64,000 nt of DNA from Bacillus sp. ISL-45 (GCF_018613195.1 NZ_JAGGQQ010000011.1:1-64000); one strand, 5' to 3'. Shown: positions 8,847-19,132, counted from the stretch's first letter. Made by a program: numbers and translations. The notes: generated by a model not told the origin, from the letters alone.

Positions 8847-9982
8847 AGAAATTAAAAATAGGCATCACCTGTTACCCGACGGTGGGGGGATCTGGTGTTG
8901 TCGCAACAGAACTTGGAAAGCTTCTGGCAGAGAAGGGTCATGAGATCCATTTCATTTCATCGAGCCTCCCCTTCAGGCTAAAGAAAATGTACCGAAATAT
9001 TTATTCTCATGAGGTAGAGGTCAATCAATACTCAGTATTTCAATATCCACCATACGACATTGCGCTGGCCAGCAAGATTGCAGAGGTCGCCGTCATGGAA
9101 AATTTAGATGTCCTCCACGTCCATTATGCGATTCCCCATGCTGTGTGTGCCATTTTAGCCCGCCAGATGAGCGGACGTGATCTGAAGATTGTCACTACGC
9201 TTCACGGTACCGATATTACCGTACTTGGATATGATCCATCTCTAACTGATGCCATTCGCTTTGGTATTGAAAAATCGGATGTTGTTACAGCAGTATCTAA
9301 TTCGCTTATCCAGCAAACCTATGATTTGATCAAACCGGAAAAGGAAATTAACTGTGTGTACAACTTCATCGACACTCGTGTCAACAAACGCAGCGATTCC
9401 ACAGATCTTAGAAAAGAATATGGAATCCTTCCTGAAGAGAAAGTGGTCATCCATGTATCCAACTTCCGGCCAGTTAAAAGAGTTCCAGATGTCATTAAAA
9501 CATTCGCAGGAATCGCAGAAAAAATGCCGGCCAAGCTTTTGCTTGTAGGAGATGGACCGGAAATGAAGGCTGTCTGCAATCTTGCAAGTGAGCTGGGGAT
9601 TCGCGACAAAGTACTGCTTCTTGGAAAGCAGGAAAGAGTTGAAGAGCTTTATTCATTAAGTGATTTGATGCTTCTTCTTTCAGAAAAAGAAAGTTTCGGA
9701 CTGGTTGCTTTAGAAGCTATGGCTTGTGGCGTACCATGTATCGGGACGAATGTAGGAGGTATTCCAGAAGTGATCGTGGACGGAAAGACCGGATACATTT
9801 GCGAATTAGGAAATATCGAAGAGATAACAGAAAAAGCTGTCAATATACTCTCAAGTGCGGAAATCCACAAGCGTTTTGCTGAGAATTCGATTGAACGGGC
9901 AGAAAAGAGCTTCAGCGCAGAACAAATCGTATCTCAATATGAAGGAATCTATTATAATATCGTTGGGCAGGATGTACAATGA
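8843..9982 (+). CDS. bshA: N-acetyl-alpha-D-glucosaminyl L-malate synthase BshA
   Basis: GT4-family glycosyltransferase (379 residues) that joins GlcNAc from UDP-GlcNAc to L-malate, the first step of bacillithiol synthesis. The N-terminal [14 protein letters not shown] loop and the C-terminal donor-binding segment with an EX7E pattern ([10 protein letters not shown], about residue 283) followed by [14 protein letters not shown] are typical of the family. It overlaps bshB1 by ATGA and cca by ATGA, so the three genes are translationally coupled. With bshB1 next door, the first two steps of bacillithiol synthesis are in one operon; bshC is not in this window. Confidence 0.96.
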   Translation: MKKLKIGITCYPTVGGSGVVATELGKLLAEKGHEIHFISSSLPFRLKKMYRNIYSHEVEVNQYSVFQYPPYDIALASKIAEVAVMENLDVLHVHYAIPHAVCAILARQMSGRDLKIVTTLHGTDITVLGYDPSLTDAIRFGIEKSDVVTAVSNSLIQQTYDLIKPEKEINCVYNFIDTRVNKRSDSTDLRKEYGILPEEKVVIHVSNFRPVKRVPDVIKTFAGIAEKMPAKLLLVGDGPEMKAVCNLASELGIRDKVLLLGKQERVEELYSLSDLMLLLSEKESFGLVALEAMACGVPCIGTNVGGIPEVIVDGKTGYICELGNIEEITEKAVNILSSAEIHKRFAENSIERAEKSFSAEQIVSQYEGIYYNIVGQDVQ

Positions 9983-11187
9983 TTGGCGAACCATTCATAC
10001 AGGCTGCACCTGTCCTCCAGTTAATTGAGAATGCTGGTTTTGAAGCGTATTTTGTCGGCGGTTCGGTAAGGGATCATATCCTCGGCCGCGAAATATCCGA
10101 TGTTGATATTGCTACCTCAGCGTTACCTGAGGAATTAAAACGGATCTTTCCTAAAACCAATGATGTGGGAATTGAACATGGAACGATTCTGGTCCATTAT
10201 AAAGGCGGTCACTATGAAATCACGACCTTCCGTTCCGAACAAAATTACTCTGATTTCCGAAGACCGGATAAGGTTTCTTTTATTCGGTCTTTACAAGAGG
10301 ATTTACAGCGTCGCGATTTCACGATGAATGCAATTGCGATGGATAAAGAAGGGAAGATTATTGACCCTTTTGCGGGCAAGGAAGCAATAAATAAAAAGGT
10401 GATTGTGACTGTAGGCAACCCTGATGAACGCTTCGGTGAAGATGCATTAAGGATGCTGAGGGCTGTAAGATTCCAGTCACAATTATCTTTTTCGATTGAA
10501 AAGTATACTTTAGAATCCCTTGCAGCTCACTGTCATCTGCTTGAGAATATTGCGGTTGAACGTAAAACTGTTGAGTTTGAAAAATTGCTTATGGGGCCTG
10601 GCAGGAGCGAAGCGGTTCAATTGCTGGCGAATAGCGGGATGATTCAATTTTTGCCGGGATTGAAAAATCATAGTGATGAAGTAAAACGCTTTTCGAGCCG
10701 AATAAGGAAGAACTTCCGACTGACAGAGTCCTGGGTCCTGTTAGTATTTGAATTAGGGCTGAAGGACAAGGAAATAGATGATTTCCTGAGAGAATGGAAG
10801 CTTCCAGTGAATAAAATTAAAAGGATCAACAAAATTCATTCATTGTTATTACATCGCCTTGAAAATGACTGGAGTCTGGGACTGGTTTATAAGGCAGGTC
10901 TCGAAGATGCGATAAGTGCTGAAATAGTGCATGCGTCCCTCCATAACAATAGTGGCAGCGACGAAGAAATCAGGGGTTTGTATGAGCGGCTTCCGATTAA
11001 GCACCGTAAGGAATTGGAGGTAACGGGAAATGATGTCATGGCATGGCTGGATAAACACCCGGGTCCGTGGCTGCGAGACATTCTTGAAGAAATCGAACGT
11101 TCTGTAATCTATGGCGTCGTGCCAAATGAGAAGGAGAAAATAAAGGAATGGCTGAGCGCGTTCAATCAGAAATCAGAAAAAAATTAA
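9979..11187 (+). CDS. cca: CCA-adding tRNA nucleotidyltransferase
   Basis: Adds or repairs the 3'-CCA end of tRNAs. The class II nucleotidyltransferase head domain is intact: GGSVRD (27-32), the two metal-binding aspartates of DVD (41-43), then RRDFTMNA, followed by the neck stretch with [12 protein letters not shown]. The C-terminal half is the helical body/tail. At 402 residues it has the usual length for the Bacillus enzyme, which incorporates both C and A. Start overlaps bshA (ATGA); the end overlaps the start of birA by 40 bp, which is unusually long but not rare in this operon. Confidence 0.96.
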   Translation: MIGEPFIQAAPVLQLIENAGFEAYFVGGSVRDHILGREISDVDIATSALPEELKRIFPKTNDVGIEHGTILVHYKGGHYEITTFRSEQNYSDFRRPDKVSFIRSLQEDLQRRDFTMNAIAMDKEGKIIDPFAGKEAINKKVIVTVGNPDERFGEDALRMLRAVRFQSQLSFSIEKYTLESLAAHCHLLENIAVERKTVEFEKLLMGPGRSEAVQLLANSGMIQFLPGLKNHSDEVKRFSSRIRKNFRLTESWVLLVFELGLKDKEIDDFLREWKLPVNKIKRINKIHSLLLHRLENDWSLGLVYKAGLEDAISAEIVHASLHNNSGSDEEIRGLYERLPIKHRKELEVTGNDVMAWLDKHPGPWLRDILEEIERSVIYGVVPNEKEKIKEWLSAFNQKSEKN

Positions 11188-12143
11188 TAGATGCATTTAC
11201 GAAAAACGAAACTGAATACCTATCCGGACAACATCTCGCTGACATTGCTGGCTGTACACGCACAGCCGTCTGGAAGCACATCGAGGAACTTCGCAAGGAA
11301 GGCTTTCAGTTTGAAGCGGTTAGAAGAAAAGGATATAAGATCATCTCTATCCCGGACAATATGTCTGCAGATAAAATAAACCTTGGTTTGAACACTGAAT
11401 TCTTAGGCAGGAATCTTCATTACCATGACAGCGTGGAATCGACTCAGAAGATAGCGTATAAGATGGCTTATGAGCAAGCTGAAGAGGGAACTGTTGTGAT
11501 TGCCGAAGAGCAAACTGCAGGCAGAGGCAGAATGGATCGCAAATGGCATTCTCCTAAATATTCAGGGATATGGATGAGTCTCATCCTAAGACCGAAAATC
11601 CCCATCCCGAAAGCACCGCAGCTGACATTGATTACGGCAGTTGGAGTGGTGCAGGCCATAGAGGAAGTAACAGGCTTACTGCCCGAAATTAAATGGCCCA
11701 ATGATATTCTCATCAACGGCAAGAAAATAACCGGGATCCTTACCGAGCTACAGGCGGAATCCGATCAGATCAATTCTATCATCATTGGAATCGGCATCAA
11801 TGTAAATACAGGAATAGAAGATTTTCCTGAAGATATTCGATCAATTGCTTCGTCGCTAGCGATAGAGTCTGGCAAAATAATCGACAGGGAGAAATTGATC
11901 CGAACGATTTTAGAAAAACTGGAGAAATTGTATTTGCTTTATCTGGAGAAGGGCTTTTTTCCAATAAAGCTGATGTGGGAAAGCTACGCGATAAGCATCG
12001 GTAAACAGATCACTGCAAGGACACTAACAGGTGAAATCAAGGGGAAAGCCATCGGAATCACTGAAGATGGAGTTCTTTTGATTGAGGATTCAGCAGGGGA
12101 GGTTCATAATATTTACTCGGCTGATATCCAAATCGAAGGTTAA
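11148..12143 (+). CDS. birA: Biotin-protein ligase / biotin repressor BirA
   Basis: Bifunctional protein that attaches biotin to carboxylase carrier domains and represses biotin genes. An N-terminal winged helix (about residues 5-65, GCTRTAVWKHIEELRKEG) precedes the ligase domain with the biotinyl-adenylate loop GRGRMDRKW (about 125-133), KWPNDILI, and GIGINVN; a small C-terminal SH3-like domain ends the protein. The 331-residue length is normal. The ATG at 11148 lies inside cca, 11 bp after a GGAG. Last gene of the ypjD-birA run. Confidence 0.95.
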   Translation: MAERVQSEIRKKLIDAFTKNETEYLSGQHLADIAGCTRTAVWKHIEELRKEGFQFEAVRRKGYKIISIPDNMSADKINLGLNTEFLGRNLHYHDSVESTQKIAYKMAYEQAEEGTVVIAEEQTAGRGRMDRKWHSPKYSGIWMSLILRPKIPIPKAPQLTLITAVGVVQAIEEVTGLLPEIKWPNDILINGKKITGILTELQAESDQINSIIIGIGINVNTGIEDFPEDIRSIASSLAIESGKIIDREKLIRTILEKLEKLYLLYLEKGFFPIKLMWESYAISIGKQITARTLTGEIKGKAIGITEDGVLLIEDSAGEVHNIYSADIQIEG

Positions 12144-12386
12144 AATCGTTGTGTAGCCAAAAAAGCGGTCATTTGCTATAATCAATCTGGGCGGTATCGA
12201 AAGAACTGCACCTTGTTGACTTTTTTATAAAAAAAATAGTTCTGCCTGGATCCGGTAGCGGACTGGGACAGAGGGATGAAACAAGTACAGGCTTCAAAGG
12301 GTCCTTCTGGCATAGATGGGTCCTTTTTTAGTGTCTGGCATTGATGGATTGTTTTATCTCCTCTTCAGAAAAAGGGAGGAATGAAA
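12144..12386 (+). promoter_or_regulatory. Structured leader between birA and panB
   Basis: This 243-bp gap contains several possible stems: AGAACT (about 12200) with AGTTCT (about 12238) around an AT-rich inner hairpin, GCCTG (12244-12248) with CAGGC (12288-12292), and the terminator at 12296-12330. The terminator sits after a conserved-looking purine-rich segment and 57 bp before panB, so it could either end the birA operon or work as an attenuator for panBCD. A pan-motif RNA is known upstream of panB in Firmicutes, but I cannot confirm a match by eye. Confidence 0.35.
12296..12330 (+). terminator. Terminator or attenuator before panB
   Basis: AAAGGGTCC pairs with GGGTCCTTT over nine pairs (two are G-U) and is followed by more T residues. 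It ends the birA operon or attenuates panB. Confidence 0.7.
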
Positions 12387-13223
12387 ATGAAACAAACAAC
12401 TGATTTCTTAAAAATGAAGCAAACAGGCAACAAGATTGTCATGGTGACGGCCTATGATTATCCTTCAGCGAAGCATGCCGAACAGGCTGAAGCAGATATG
12501 ATCCTCGTAGGTGATTCCCTTGGTATGGTCGTGCTGGGCTATGATTCGACTGTACCGGTGACAATGGATGATATGGTCCACCATTCGAAGGCTGTCAGGC
12601 GAGGAGCGGGCAATACGTTCATTGTTGTCGATTTGCCATTTATGAGCTATCATCTGTCAATCAAAGACACGCTTATAAACGGTGCGAGAATCATGCAGGA
12701 AACTGGGGCAAATGCTGTTAAATTAGAAGGTGCCGATGAGGTCATTGATCATATAAACGCACTGACCAGGGCAGGAGTGCCTGTTGTAGCGCATCTTGGC
12801 CTCACTCCGCAATCTGTAGGTGTACTTGGCGGATATAAAGTGCAGGGGAAGAGCGCGGATGCGGCAAAGAAATTAATTGCTGACGCAAAAAAATGCGAAG
12901 AGGCAGGTGCCTTTGCAGTTGTGCTGGAATGCGTTCCTAAACAGCTTGCTGAACAAGTCAGCCGGGCCCTTACAATCCCGACGATTGGGATCGGGGCTGG
13001 AGCAGAGGTTGACGGCCAGGTGCTTGTATACCACGATATCATTACCTATGGCGTAGACCGTGTCCCGAAGTTCGTGAAACAGTATACGAATGTAAATGAA
13101 TTGATCTCTTCAGGGCTCAATGCCTATGTATCCGAAGTCAGACACAAGGCATTCCCGGAAGATAAACATAGCTTTACCATGAAAGAAGAAGAATTGCAGG
13201 CATTGTACGGGGGAAAAGAATGA
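12387..13223 (+). CDS. panB: 3-methyl-2-oxobutanoate hydroxymethyltransferase PanB
   Basis: Ketopantoate hydroxymethyltransferase, first committed step of pantothenate (vitamin B5) synthesis, using 5,10-methylene-tetrahydrofolate to hydroxymethylate 2-ketoisovalerate. Family motifs: [20 protein letters not shown] (Mg2+ and substrate binding), HLGLTPQS and GIGAG. I choose the ATG at 12387 because GGGAGG lies 7 bp upstream; the ATG at 12381 is too close to it. Length 278 residues. It overlaps panC by ATGA. Confidence 0.97.
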   Translation: MKQTTDFLKMKQTGNKIVMVTAYDYPSAKHAEQAEADMILVGDSLGMVVLGYDSTVPVTMDDMVHHSKAVRRGAGNTFIVVDLPFMSYHLSIKDTLINGARIMQETGANAVKLEGADEVIDHINALTRAGVPVVAHLGLTPQSVGVLGGYKVQGKSADAAKKLIADAKKCEEAGAFAVVLECVPKQLAEQVSRALTIPTIGIGAGAEVDGQVLVYHDIITYGVDRVPKFVKQYTNVNELISSGLNAYVSEVRHKAFPEDKHSFTMKEEELQALYGGKE

Positions 13224-14068
13224 AAATCATTAGAACAATCACCGAGATGCAGGAACAGATGAAAAGATTGAAATCTGAAGGGAAAACCATTGGTTATGTA
13301 CCAACCATGGGTTTCCTGCATGAAGGCCATAGATCACTGATGAACAGGGCACGTCCGGAAAATGATGTGGCTGTCCTGAGCATTTTCGTGAACCCTCTCC
13401 AATTCGGCCCTGCGGAGGATTTGGATGCCTATCCGCGGGATTTTGAGCGCGACCATAAAATTGCGGAAGCTGAGGGAGTGGATTTTATTTTCTATCCATC
13501 TGCGGAAGAAATGTATCCTGGGAATGCTTCAATCAAGGTTTCTGTTGTTGAGCGGACAAATGTACTTTGCGGCAGGTCAAGGCCAGGGCATTTTGACGGA
13601 GTAGCAACAGTTCTTTTCAAACTGTTCAATATCATACAGCCAACAAGGGCATATTTTGGCCTGAAGGATGCTCAGCAGGTCGCAGTGGTCGATGGCCTGA
13701 TCAAGGATTTTAATTTTCCGATCGAATTGATTCCGGTTGAAACAGTTCGTGAAGAGGATGGTCTTGCAAAAAGTTCAAGGAATGTCTATTTAAATGACGA
13801 GGAAAGAATACAGGCAGTGGAACTTAGCAAAAGCCTGAAGATGGCTAAACTCGCCATTGACAATGGTGAAAGAAATGCTGATGAACTCGTTAGATTGATG
13901 AAAAATCATATAAATGAGAATACGACCGGCACAGTAGATTATATTGAAATCTATACCTATCCTGAGCTGCAGGAGTTGGAGACATTGAAGGGGAAAGTCA
14001 TCATTGCCCTTGCTGTGAAGTTCTCAAAAGCCAGATTGATCGATAATACTATTTTAGAAGTAGAATAA
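13220..14068 (+). CDS. panC: Pantothenate synthetase PanC
   Basis: ATP-dependent condensation of pantoate with beta-alanine. The nucleotidyltransferase signature is MGFLHEGH (HIGH-like HEGH, residues 34-37), with the KMSKS-like loop at KSSRNVYL (about 183). FGLKDAQQ and NPLQFGP are further family signatures. A 282-residue protein of normal size. Start overlaps the stop of panB (ATGA), so the two are coupled; panD follows after 22 bp. Confidence 0.97.
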   Translation: MKIIRTITEMQEQMKRLKSEGKTIGYVPTMGFLHEGHRSLMNRARPENDVAVLSIFVNPLQFGPAEDLDAYPRDFERDHKIAEAEGVDFIFYPSAEEMYPGNASIKVSVVERTNVLCGRSRPGHFDGVATVLFKLFNIIQPTRAYFGLKDAQQVAVVDGLIKDFNFPIELIPVETVREEDGLAKSSRNVYLNDEERIQAVELSKSLKMAKLAIDNGERNADELVRLMKNHINENTTGTVDYIEIYTYPELQELETLKGKVIIALAVKFSKARLIDNTILEVE

Positions 14069-14090
14069 CTTAAATAGGGGGATATATTCC

Positions 14091-14477
14091 ATGTTCCGCA
14101 CCATGATGAATGCTAAAATACATCGAGCAAGAGTAACTGAGGCCAATCTGAACTATGTAGGCAGCATCACCATTGACAGCGATATTTTGGACGCAGTCGG
14201 TATGGTTGCTAATGAAAAGGTTCAAATTGTAAATAATAATAATGGCGCGCGTTTTGAAACGTATATTATTCCGGGGGAAAGAGGGAGCGGCGTTGTGTGC
14301 CTAAATGGAGCAGCAGCTCGTCTGGTTCACGAGGGTGACGTTGTGATTATCATTTCTTACGCGCTTGTTGCGGAAGAGAAGGTTCCGTCTCATCAGCCAA
14401 AAGTAGCATTGATGGATGAGAATAACCGTATAGTTGAGATGCTTCATGCTGAACCTGAGAAAACGGTATTCCTATAA
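14091..14477 (+). CDS. panD: Aspartate 1-decarboxylase PanD
   Basis: Makes beta-alanine from L-aspartate for PanC. It is made as a proenzyme that cleaves itself between Gly24 and Ser25 (motif YVGSIT), converting Ser25 to the pyruvoyl cofactor; both residues are present. Length 128 is standard. AATAGGGGGAT precedes the ATG. Last gene of panBCD, followed by a terminator. Confidence 0.97.
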   Translation: MFRTMMNAKIHRARVTEANLNYVGSITIDSDILDAVGMVANEKVQIVNNNNGARFETYIIPGERGSGVVCLNGAAARLVHEGDVVIIISYALVAEEKVPSHQPKVALMDENNRIVEMLHAEPEKTVFL

Positions 14478-14482
14478 ACAAG

Positions 14483-14511
14483 AAAACTCCCGTGCCATCG
14501 GGAGTTTTTTC
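14483..14511 (+). terminator. Terminator of panBCD
   Basis: AAAACTCCCG … CGGGAGTTTT followed by T residues, 6 bp after the panD stop. Confidence 0.92.
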
Positions 14512-14704
14512 ATACCGTTAGTCTGTATACTCTTTGGCATGGCCTTAGAGGACTTGGGTGAGGGGCTTCCGGAAAAGAATTACATACAGAAGGATGACCA
14601 GATATTTTGCCTGATACGGCTAAAAGAATAATCCAATTGCATTTATAATGGTCATAATAAGACTAAGCCTGTTACATAGGGATTTCGAAGGTGGATTATT
14701 CCAT

Positions 14705-14832
14705 GTCCCAATGAGGGCGATTGGAACATGAAATGGAATGTCCGGATGGAAAAAGTGTCCCAATGAAGGCGATTGGAACATGAAATCAAATTTCTGAATT
14801 TAAAAAGTGTCCCAATGGGGGCTATTGTAACA
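14705..14832. repeat. Three 52-bp tandem repeats upstream of dinG
   Basis: GTCCCAATG starts at 14705, 14757 and 14809, exactly 52 bp apart. Each unit has the inverted repeat CCAAT-N7-ATTGG near its start and an A-run (AAAAAGT) near its end; the third copy is truncated after the palindrome. The gap 14478-14916 otherwise holds only the panD terminator and presumably the dinG promoter; I see no gene in it. Confidence 0.75.
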
Positions 14833-14916
14833 GCGTTAAAGATACTGTCACGCTTTCACTTTCGTATTTTTTGTGATACGGTTTTGTTTGACTGAATGTT
14901 AGAGGTGTATTGTAGA

Positions 14917-17712
14917 ATGAGCCAAAAATTTGTGGTTGTAGATTTAGAAACAACGGGTAATTCCCCGAAAAAGGGTGACCGTATTATACAATTTGGAGCC
15001 GTGATCATTGAGGATGGGAAGATTACTGGACGATTCTCCTCGCTTGTCAATCCATTGCAGGAAATTCCTGCTTTCATTGAGGAGTTGACCGGAATTTCGG
15101 ATTCAATGGTGAAGGATGCTCCATTATTTGAGGAAATCGCTCCACAGATTTCTGATATGCTTGAAGATGCGTATTTTGTGGCTCATAATGTTTTATTTGA
15201 TCTTTCGTTTTTACAAGATGAATTATTAAGCTCTGGCCAGGAAGGTTTTTATGGCCCGGTTATAGATACAGTGGAAATGGCAAGAATCCTTTATCCGTCT
15301 GCTGACAGTTATAAATTGACAGATTTGGCCGCAAGGGAGAAATTGCATCATGACCGCCCTCACCAGGCTGATAGTGATGCACAAGTGACGGCAGAGCTGC
15401 TCCTGATTATGCTCGACGCTGTAAAATCCTTGCCGCTGGTCACAGTCAAGGAGCTGGCAAAGCTTTCGGAGGGACTGAAGAGCGATCTTCACTTAATTTT
15501 TGATGATGTATTGACTGTGAAGGAGAGCAGGCTGGAAGAACTGCCTGATCATCTTGAGGTCTACCGGGGGATTGCTTTGAAAAAGAGGAACAAAATCCGA
15601 AAGGTTGTTCAAAGTACTATTGAGTATCCTGAATCTTTGGTAGAAAAAAAGATCTTACTTCAAAAAGCTTTTTCTGGCTATGAAATCAGGCATGGGCAGT
15701 TCGAGATGATGGACTGCGTGCGTGAAGCATTCTCCAAGAATGGCCATGCTTTGATTGAAGCAGGAACGGGAGTAGGAAAGTCTCTTGGTTATTTAATCCC
15801 AGCGGCAATATTTGCGTTGGAAAGCAATAAACCAGTTGTAGTCAGTACTTACACTACACAGCTTCAAGAGCAGCTCCTGTTCAATGACGTTCCGAAACTC
15901 GCTCAGGTAATGGGAACATCCATAAATGCAACGCTGATTAAAGGCAGGAACAACTATATCAGCATGGCCCGGTTTGAGCAATCCCTAAGGGAAGTAGAGG
16001 AAAATTATGATACAGCCCTTACTAAAATGCAAATCCTTGTATGGCTTACGCAAACAGAAACTGGAGATTTTGATGAACTCAACTTGTCTAGCGGGGGCAT
16101 GCTCTTCTGGGGTAAAGTGAAAAATGAACGTGCACTATTCCTCAAGACAAAGCACTGGGAAGGCCATGATTTTTATCAAAGGGCGGTTGAAAAAGCACAG
16201 CATGCGGATATTCTGATCACGAACCATTCCATGATGCTTGCCGACCTTGTTTCAGACAAAGGTCCGTTACCGAATTATGACTATGCCGTACTCGATGAAG
16301 GTCACCAGTTCGAAAAAGCGGCAGGAAAGTACTTTGGGAAATCACTGGATTATCTCGCTGTCAGACTAGTACTTAATCAGCTTGGGCTATATGATCAAAA
16401 CCAGCTGTTCTATAAATTGGAGACTCTGCTGAACCATAATAACGGCGATTTTAATTCCGGCAGACTTCATTCGTTTGAAATCAATCAGTTGATTTCCGAC
16501 CTGGTATACGAAACAGAGGAACTATTCAAGCTTGCGGGAACCTATGCAAGAAAAACGCTGAAGAATAAAACTCATGGCAGCAAAATACATGCAAGCATGG
16601 TTCCGGACAGGGATAATCGAATATGGAATGCATTGAAGACAACCGCCGAAAGGTTTTATTTTCACTTAAAGGATTTAATCTCGGCTTTGGAGGAAAGGCT
16701 GCTTGAGGCTGGGAAAAGCTCTCAGCAATATACAGGCGTTCAGCAATCAATCCTTGAAGAGGTTGTACAAGTTAAAGAAGACTTGGAACAAATTTGCATT
16801 ACGGCCAGGACTCTTTTTATGGATGATAGCGGCTATGTGAGATGGATCGAGGCAGATATGAGGGCTTTACAAAATTCAACGACCATTTTTTCACGCCCTG
16901 TTTATGTATCTGATTATTTGGCAGAACAATTCTTTGCGAAAAAAAGAAGTGTAGTTGTTACCTCTGCAACCCTGTCTGTTAATAATTCCTTTACTTTTAT
17001 CAAAAAGGAATTGGGAATCCGGAATACGCTTATGGAAAAGCAAATACCATCGCCGTTTTCTTACGGTTCCCAGGTCAAGCTTGTTGTCCCTGATGACTTG
17101 CCGGATATAAAGTCTGTTTCCAATGATGATTATGTTGCAGCCGTTACCGAACATATCATATCGATTGCAGAAGCAACTAAAGGCAGGATGCTGATTTTAT
17201 TTACTTCCCATGAGATGCTGAAAAAGGCTTATGAATTGATCAAGGAAAGCGGCCTCCTGGAAGAATATATTTTGATTGCCCAGGGTATTACTGCAGGCAG
17301 CAGGACAAGACTGACCAGGAATTTCAAGCGATTTGAGAAAGCGATTCTATTTGGGACCAGCAGTTTCTGGGAGGGTGTCGATATTCCGGGTGAGGACCTG
17401 TCCTGCTTGATCATTGTGAGGCTTCCATTTACACCTCCTGATGAACCAATTACAGCAGCGAAATGTTCCTTGATCAAGGAAAAGGGGGGCAGTCCTTTTT
17501 CTGAACTATCCTTGCCTGAAGCCGTCTTGAGATTTAAACAAGGATTCGGAAGGCTAATCCGTACATCAAATGATAGAGGTTTGATTTTTGTCTTCGACCG
17601 AAGGCTTGTTACAACTTCTTATGGAAGAGCCTTTTTACATTCCGTACCTGATGTTCCAGTTGAAAAAAGGTCTATAACAGAAATAGTCGAAATGATTCAT
17701 GATTGGCTGTAG
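14917..17712 (+). CDS. dinG: DinG-family helicase with 3'-5' exonuclease domain
   Basis: A 931-residue protein with an N-terminal DEDDh exonuclease domain (VVVDLETTG, D9 and E11) and a C-terminal XPD/DinG-like superfamily 2 helicase: Walker A EAGTGVGKS (281-289), Walker B box DEGH (460-463; DEAH in most relatives), and the late motifs GTSSFWEGVDIPG and QGFGRLIRT. I do not see the four-cysteine Fe-S cluster of E. coli DinG, in line with the Firmicute form, which is reported to act mainly as an exonuclease. The ATG at 14917 has AGAGGTG 9 bp upstream; an in-frame ATG at 14896 does not. Monocistronic, preceded by the 52-bp repeats. Confidence 0.93.
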   Translation: MSQKFVVVDLETTGNSPKKGDRIIQFGAVIIEDGKITGRFSSLVNPLQEIPAFIEELTGISDSMVKDAPLFEEIAPQISDMLEDAYFVAHNVLFDLSFLQDELLSSGQEGFYGPVIDTVEMARILYPSADSYKLTDLAAREKLHHDRPHQADSDAQVTAELLLIMLDAVKSLPLVTVKELAKLSEGLKSDLHLIFDDVLTVKESRLEELPDHLEVYRGIALKKRNKIRKVVQSTIEYPESLVEKKILLQKAFSGYEIRHGQFEMMDCVREAFSKNGHALIEAGTGVGKSLGYLIPAAIFALESNKPVVVSTYTTQLQEQLLFNDVPKLAQVMGTSINATLIKGRNNYISMARFEQSLREVEENYDTALTKMQILVWLTQTETGDFDELNLSSGGMLFWGKVKNERALFLKTKHWEGHDFYQRAVEKAQHADILITNHSMMLADLVSDKGPLPNYDYAVLDEGHQFEKAAGKYFGKSLDYLAVRLVLNQLGLYDQNQLFYKLETLLNHNNGDFNSGRLHSFEINQLISDLVYETEELFKLAGTYARKTLKNKTHGSKIHASMVPDRDNRIWNALKTTAERFYFHLKDLISALEERLLEAGKSSQQYTGVQQSILEEVVQVKEDLEQICITARTLFMDDSGYVRWIEADMRALQNSTTIFSRPVYVSDYLAEQFFAKKRSVVVTSATLSVNNSFTFIKKELGIRNTLMEKQIPSPFSYGSQVKLVVPDDLPDIKSVSNDDYVAAVTEHIISIAEATKGRMLILFTSHEMLKKAYELIKESGLLEEYILIAQGITAGSRTRLTRNFKRFEKAILFGTSSFWEGVDIPGEDLSCLIIVRLPFTPPDEPITAAKCSLIKEKGGSPFSELSLPEAVLRFKQGFGRLIRTSNDRGLIFVFDRRLVTTSYGRAFLHSVPDVPVEKRSITEIVEMIHDWL

Positions 17713-17820
17713 GACCGCTGCGTATATTCTGCGTAGGTGAAAACTGCCTTTTTTAAAAAGCTTTTTATAATTTCAGCTAAATGACGCACTCTAAAGCTAG
17801 AAGTAATTGGAGGAGTATAC

Positions 17821-18651
17821 ATGAAGCTGATATTAGCAATCCTGGCATTTATGAATTGGTATTATTTCCCGTATGAATCTCCTTCTTCTCCTGTAGAGGT
17901 TGAAGGAGTGGATGTCAACCTGAAAAGAAACGAATTGGCCTTTACTTTTTTAGCAATCAGCGATGGAGAGGCTGCGCTAATCCAGCACGCCAATGGGGAT
18001 AATATACTGGTCAACACGGGTGGAAAGGGTACTTTAAAAGAGCTTGAAAGGCTGCTCGCTCTTTTTCATGTTAAGGATTTATCGACGATTATTTTAACAG
18101 CGAATACAGCGCAGGAAAACCTCGGACAAATTATCGAGAAATATAATGTTCGCCGGATATTTACCGGGAAAGCTGGTAATCAGGTCCTTACAGAAGTTTC
18201 AATTCCGACGGAAGTGAAGGTTCAAAGCTGGAAGCAGGGAGAATTGTTAAAGCTAATGCCAGGATTGACTGCTGAGGTCATTTTTGATGGCAGTGAAGAA
18301 AATGAAGGGACGGATATTTCTTTTCAATTTTTCCATCATCAGATTTTTTATATTAGTTCGGCTAGCCATGCTTCAGAGCAAGCTTTTCTTGCCGAACCAT
18401 TGAAGAATGTCAATATAGTGAAATTGCCTTTCTTTGCTGCAAAAGGATCGTTTTCTGATTTGCTGATCGAGCATTTAGACCCACAACTCGCAGTAATCTT
18501 TAAATCCAATTCGATTAAACCCGACCCGGATTTAGTGGAAATGCTCCATGAAGCCTGGATTGATGTTTATTTCACAAAGCAGCATGGTACTGTTACAATT
18601 AAGCTTACCGATTCAACCTATGATGTCATAACGATTTTGAGCGAAGAATAA
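17821..18651 (+). CDS. Metallo-beta-lactamase-fold protein (ComEC C-domain type) lacking all metal ligands
   Basis: A 276-residue protein with a short hydrophobic N-terminus (signal peptide or anchor) followed by a fold that lines up with the metallo-beta-lactamase domain of ComEC/Rec2. FLAISDGEAALIQ stands for the usual DVGQGDAxLI, NILVNTGG for ILIDxG, and IILTANTAQENLGQI for ILTHPHADHIGG. Near the end, VKLPFFAAKGS stands for LKVPHHGSK. Every histidine and aspartate of the HxHxDH and HHGS motifs is replaced, so it should not bind catalytic metals. GGAGGAG precedes the ATG. It sits alone between dinG and ypmA. Probably a binding or structural pseudoenzyme; function unknown. Confidence 0.75.
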   Translation: MKLILAILAFMNWYYFPYESPSSPVEVEGVDVNLKRNELAFTFLAISDGEAALIQHANGDNILVNTGGKGTLKELERLLALFHVKDLSTIILTANTAQENLGQIIEKYNVRRIFTGKAGNQVLTEVSIPTEVKVQSWKQGELLKLMPGLTAEVIFDGSEENEGTDISFQFFHHQIFYISSASHASEQAFLAEPLKNVNIVKLPFFAAKGSFSDLLIEHLDPQLAVIFKSNSIKPDPDLVEMLHEAWIDVYFTKQHGTVTIKLTDSTYDVITILSEE

Positions 18652-18695
18652 AAGCTGCACCTTCCTAGCTGAAAAAATCACTTCTGAAATGACCA

Positions 18696-18738
18696 AATGG
18701 CTAAAGAAAAACTGCGCATAAAATGCGCAGCCATTTTT
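18696..18738 (+). terminator. Terminator after the MBL-like gene
   Basis: Nested stems AAATGGCT … AGCCATTT and CTGCGCAT … ATGCGCAG, followed by T residues. Confidence 0.85.
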
Positions 18739-18891
18739 AATGTTTTGGACTAGAAAAGTTTTTTGTGTGGCAGTAATACTCTTACCAGTGAGGGCCATCT
18801 CCTGATATAATAAGTGGTATTAATTCTATTGTTGCCAGTTGAACGCTCATATATAAATGACAAAAATTGTGTTAGAGGAGAGGGAACAGTC

Positions 18892-19062
18892 GTGGAAAGC
18901 AAAATTGAAGTAGTCTCAACCGTGAAAGTCCAGAATAGTCCTGATTTATATAAAATAGTAGATGCCCTTAACAGGACATTGAAGCGTGATGATCTTATGT
19001 TCGGTCTTGCACTGGATCAGGATGATAAAGAAATAGCAGTTTTCACCATTTACCGAACATGA
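18892..19062 (+). CDS. ypmA: YpmA family small protein (DUF4264)
   Basis: A 56-residue soluble protein, MESKIEVVSTVKVQNSPDLY…, ending FTIYRT, same length and sequence pattern as YpmA of B. subtilis, where it also precedes ypmB and aspB. Function unknown. It starts with GTG at 18892 after GAGGAGAGGGA; upstream in-frame codons would add an unrelated hydrophobic stretch without a binding site. Likely co-transcribed with ypmB and aspB. Confidence 0.9.
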   Translation: MESKIEVVSTVKVQNSPDLYKIVDALNRTLKRDDLMFGLALDQDDKEIAVFTIYRT

Positions 19063-19132
19063 TATTAAGAGTAATTGGCATGACCTGCTGTTTTGTTAAG
19101 CAGAAAAGAGCATACATAAAGAAGGGATACAT

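Noticed and set aside
14434-14631. 65-residue ORF overlapping the panD end
   Set aside because: It crosses the panD terminator and has no binding site; a frame shadow.
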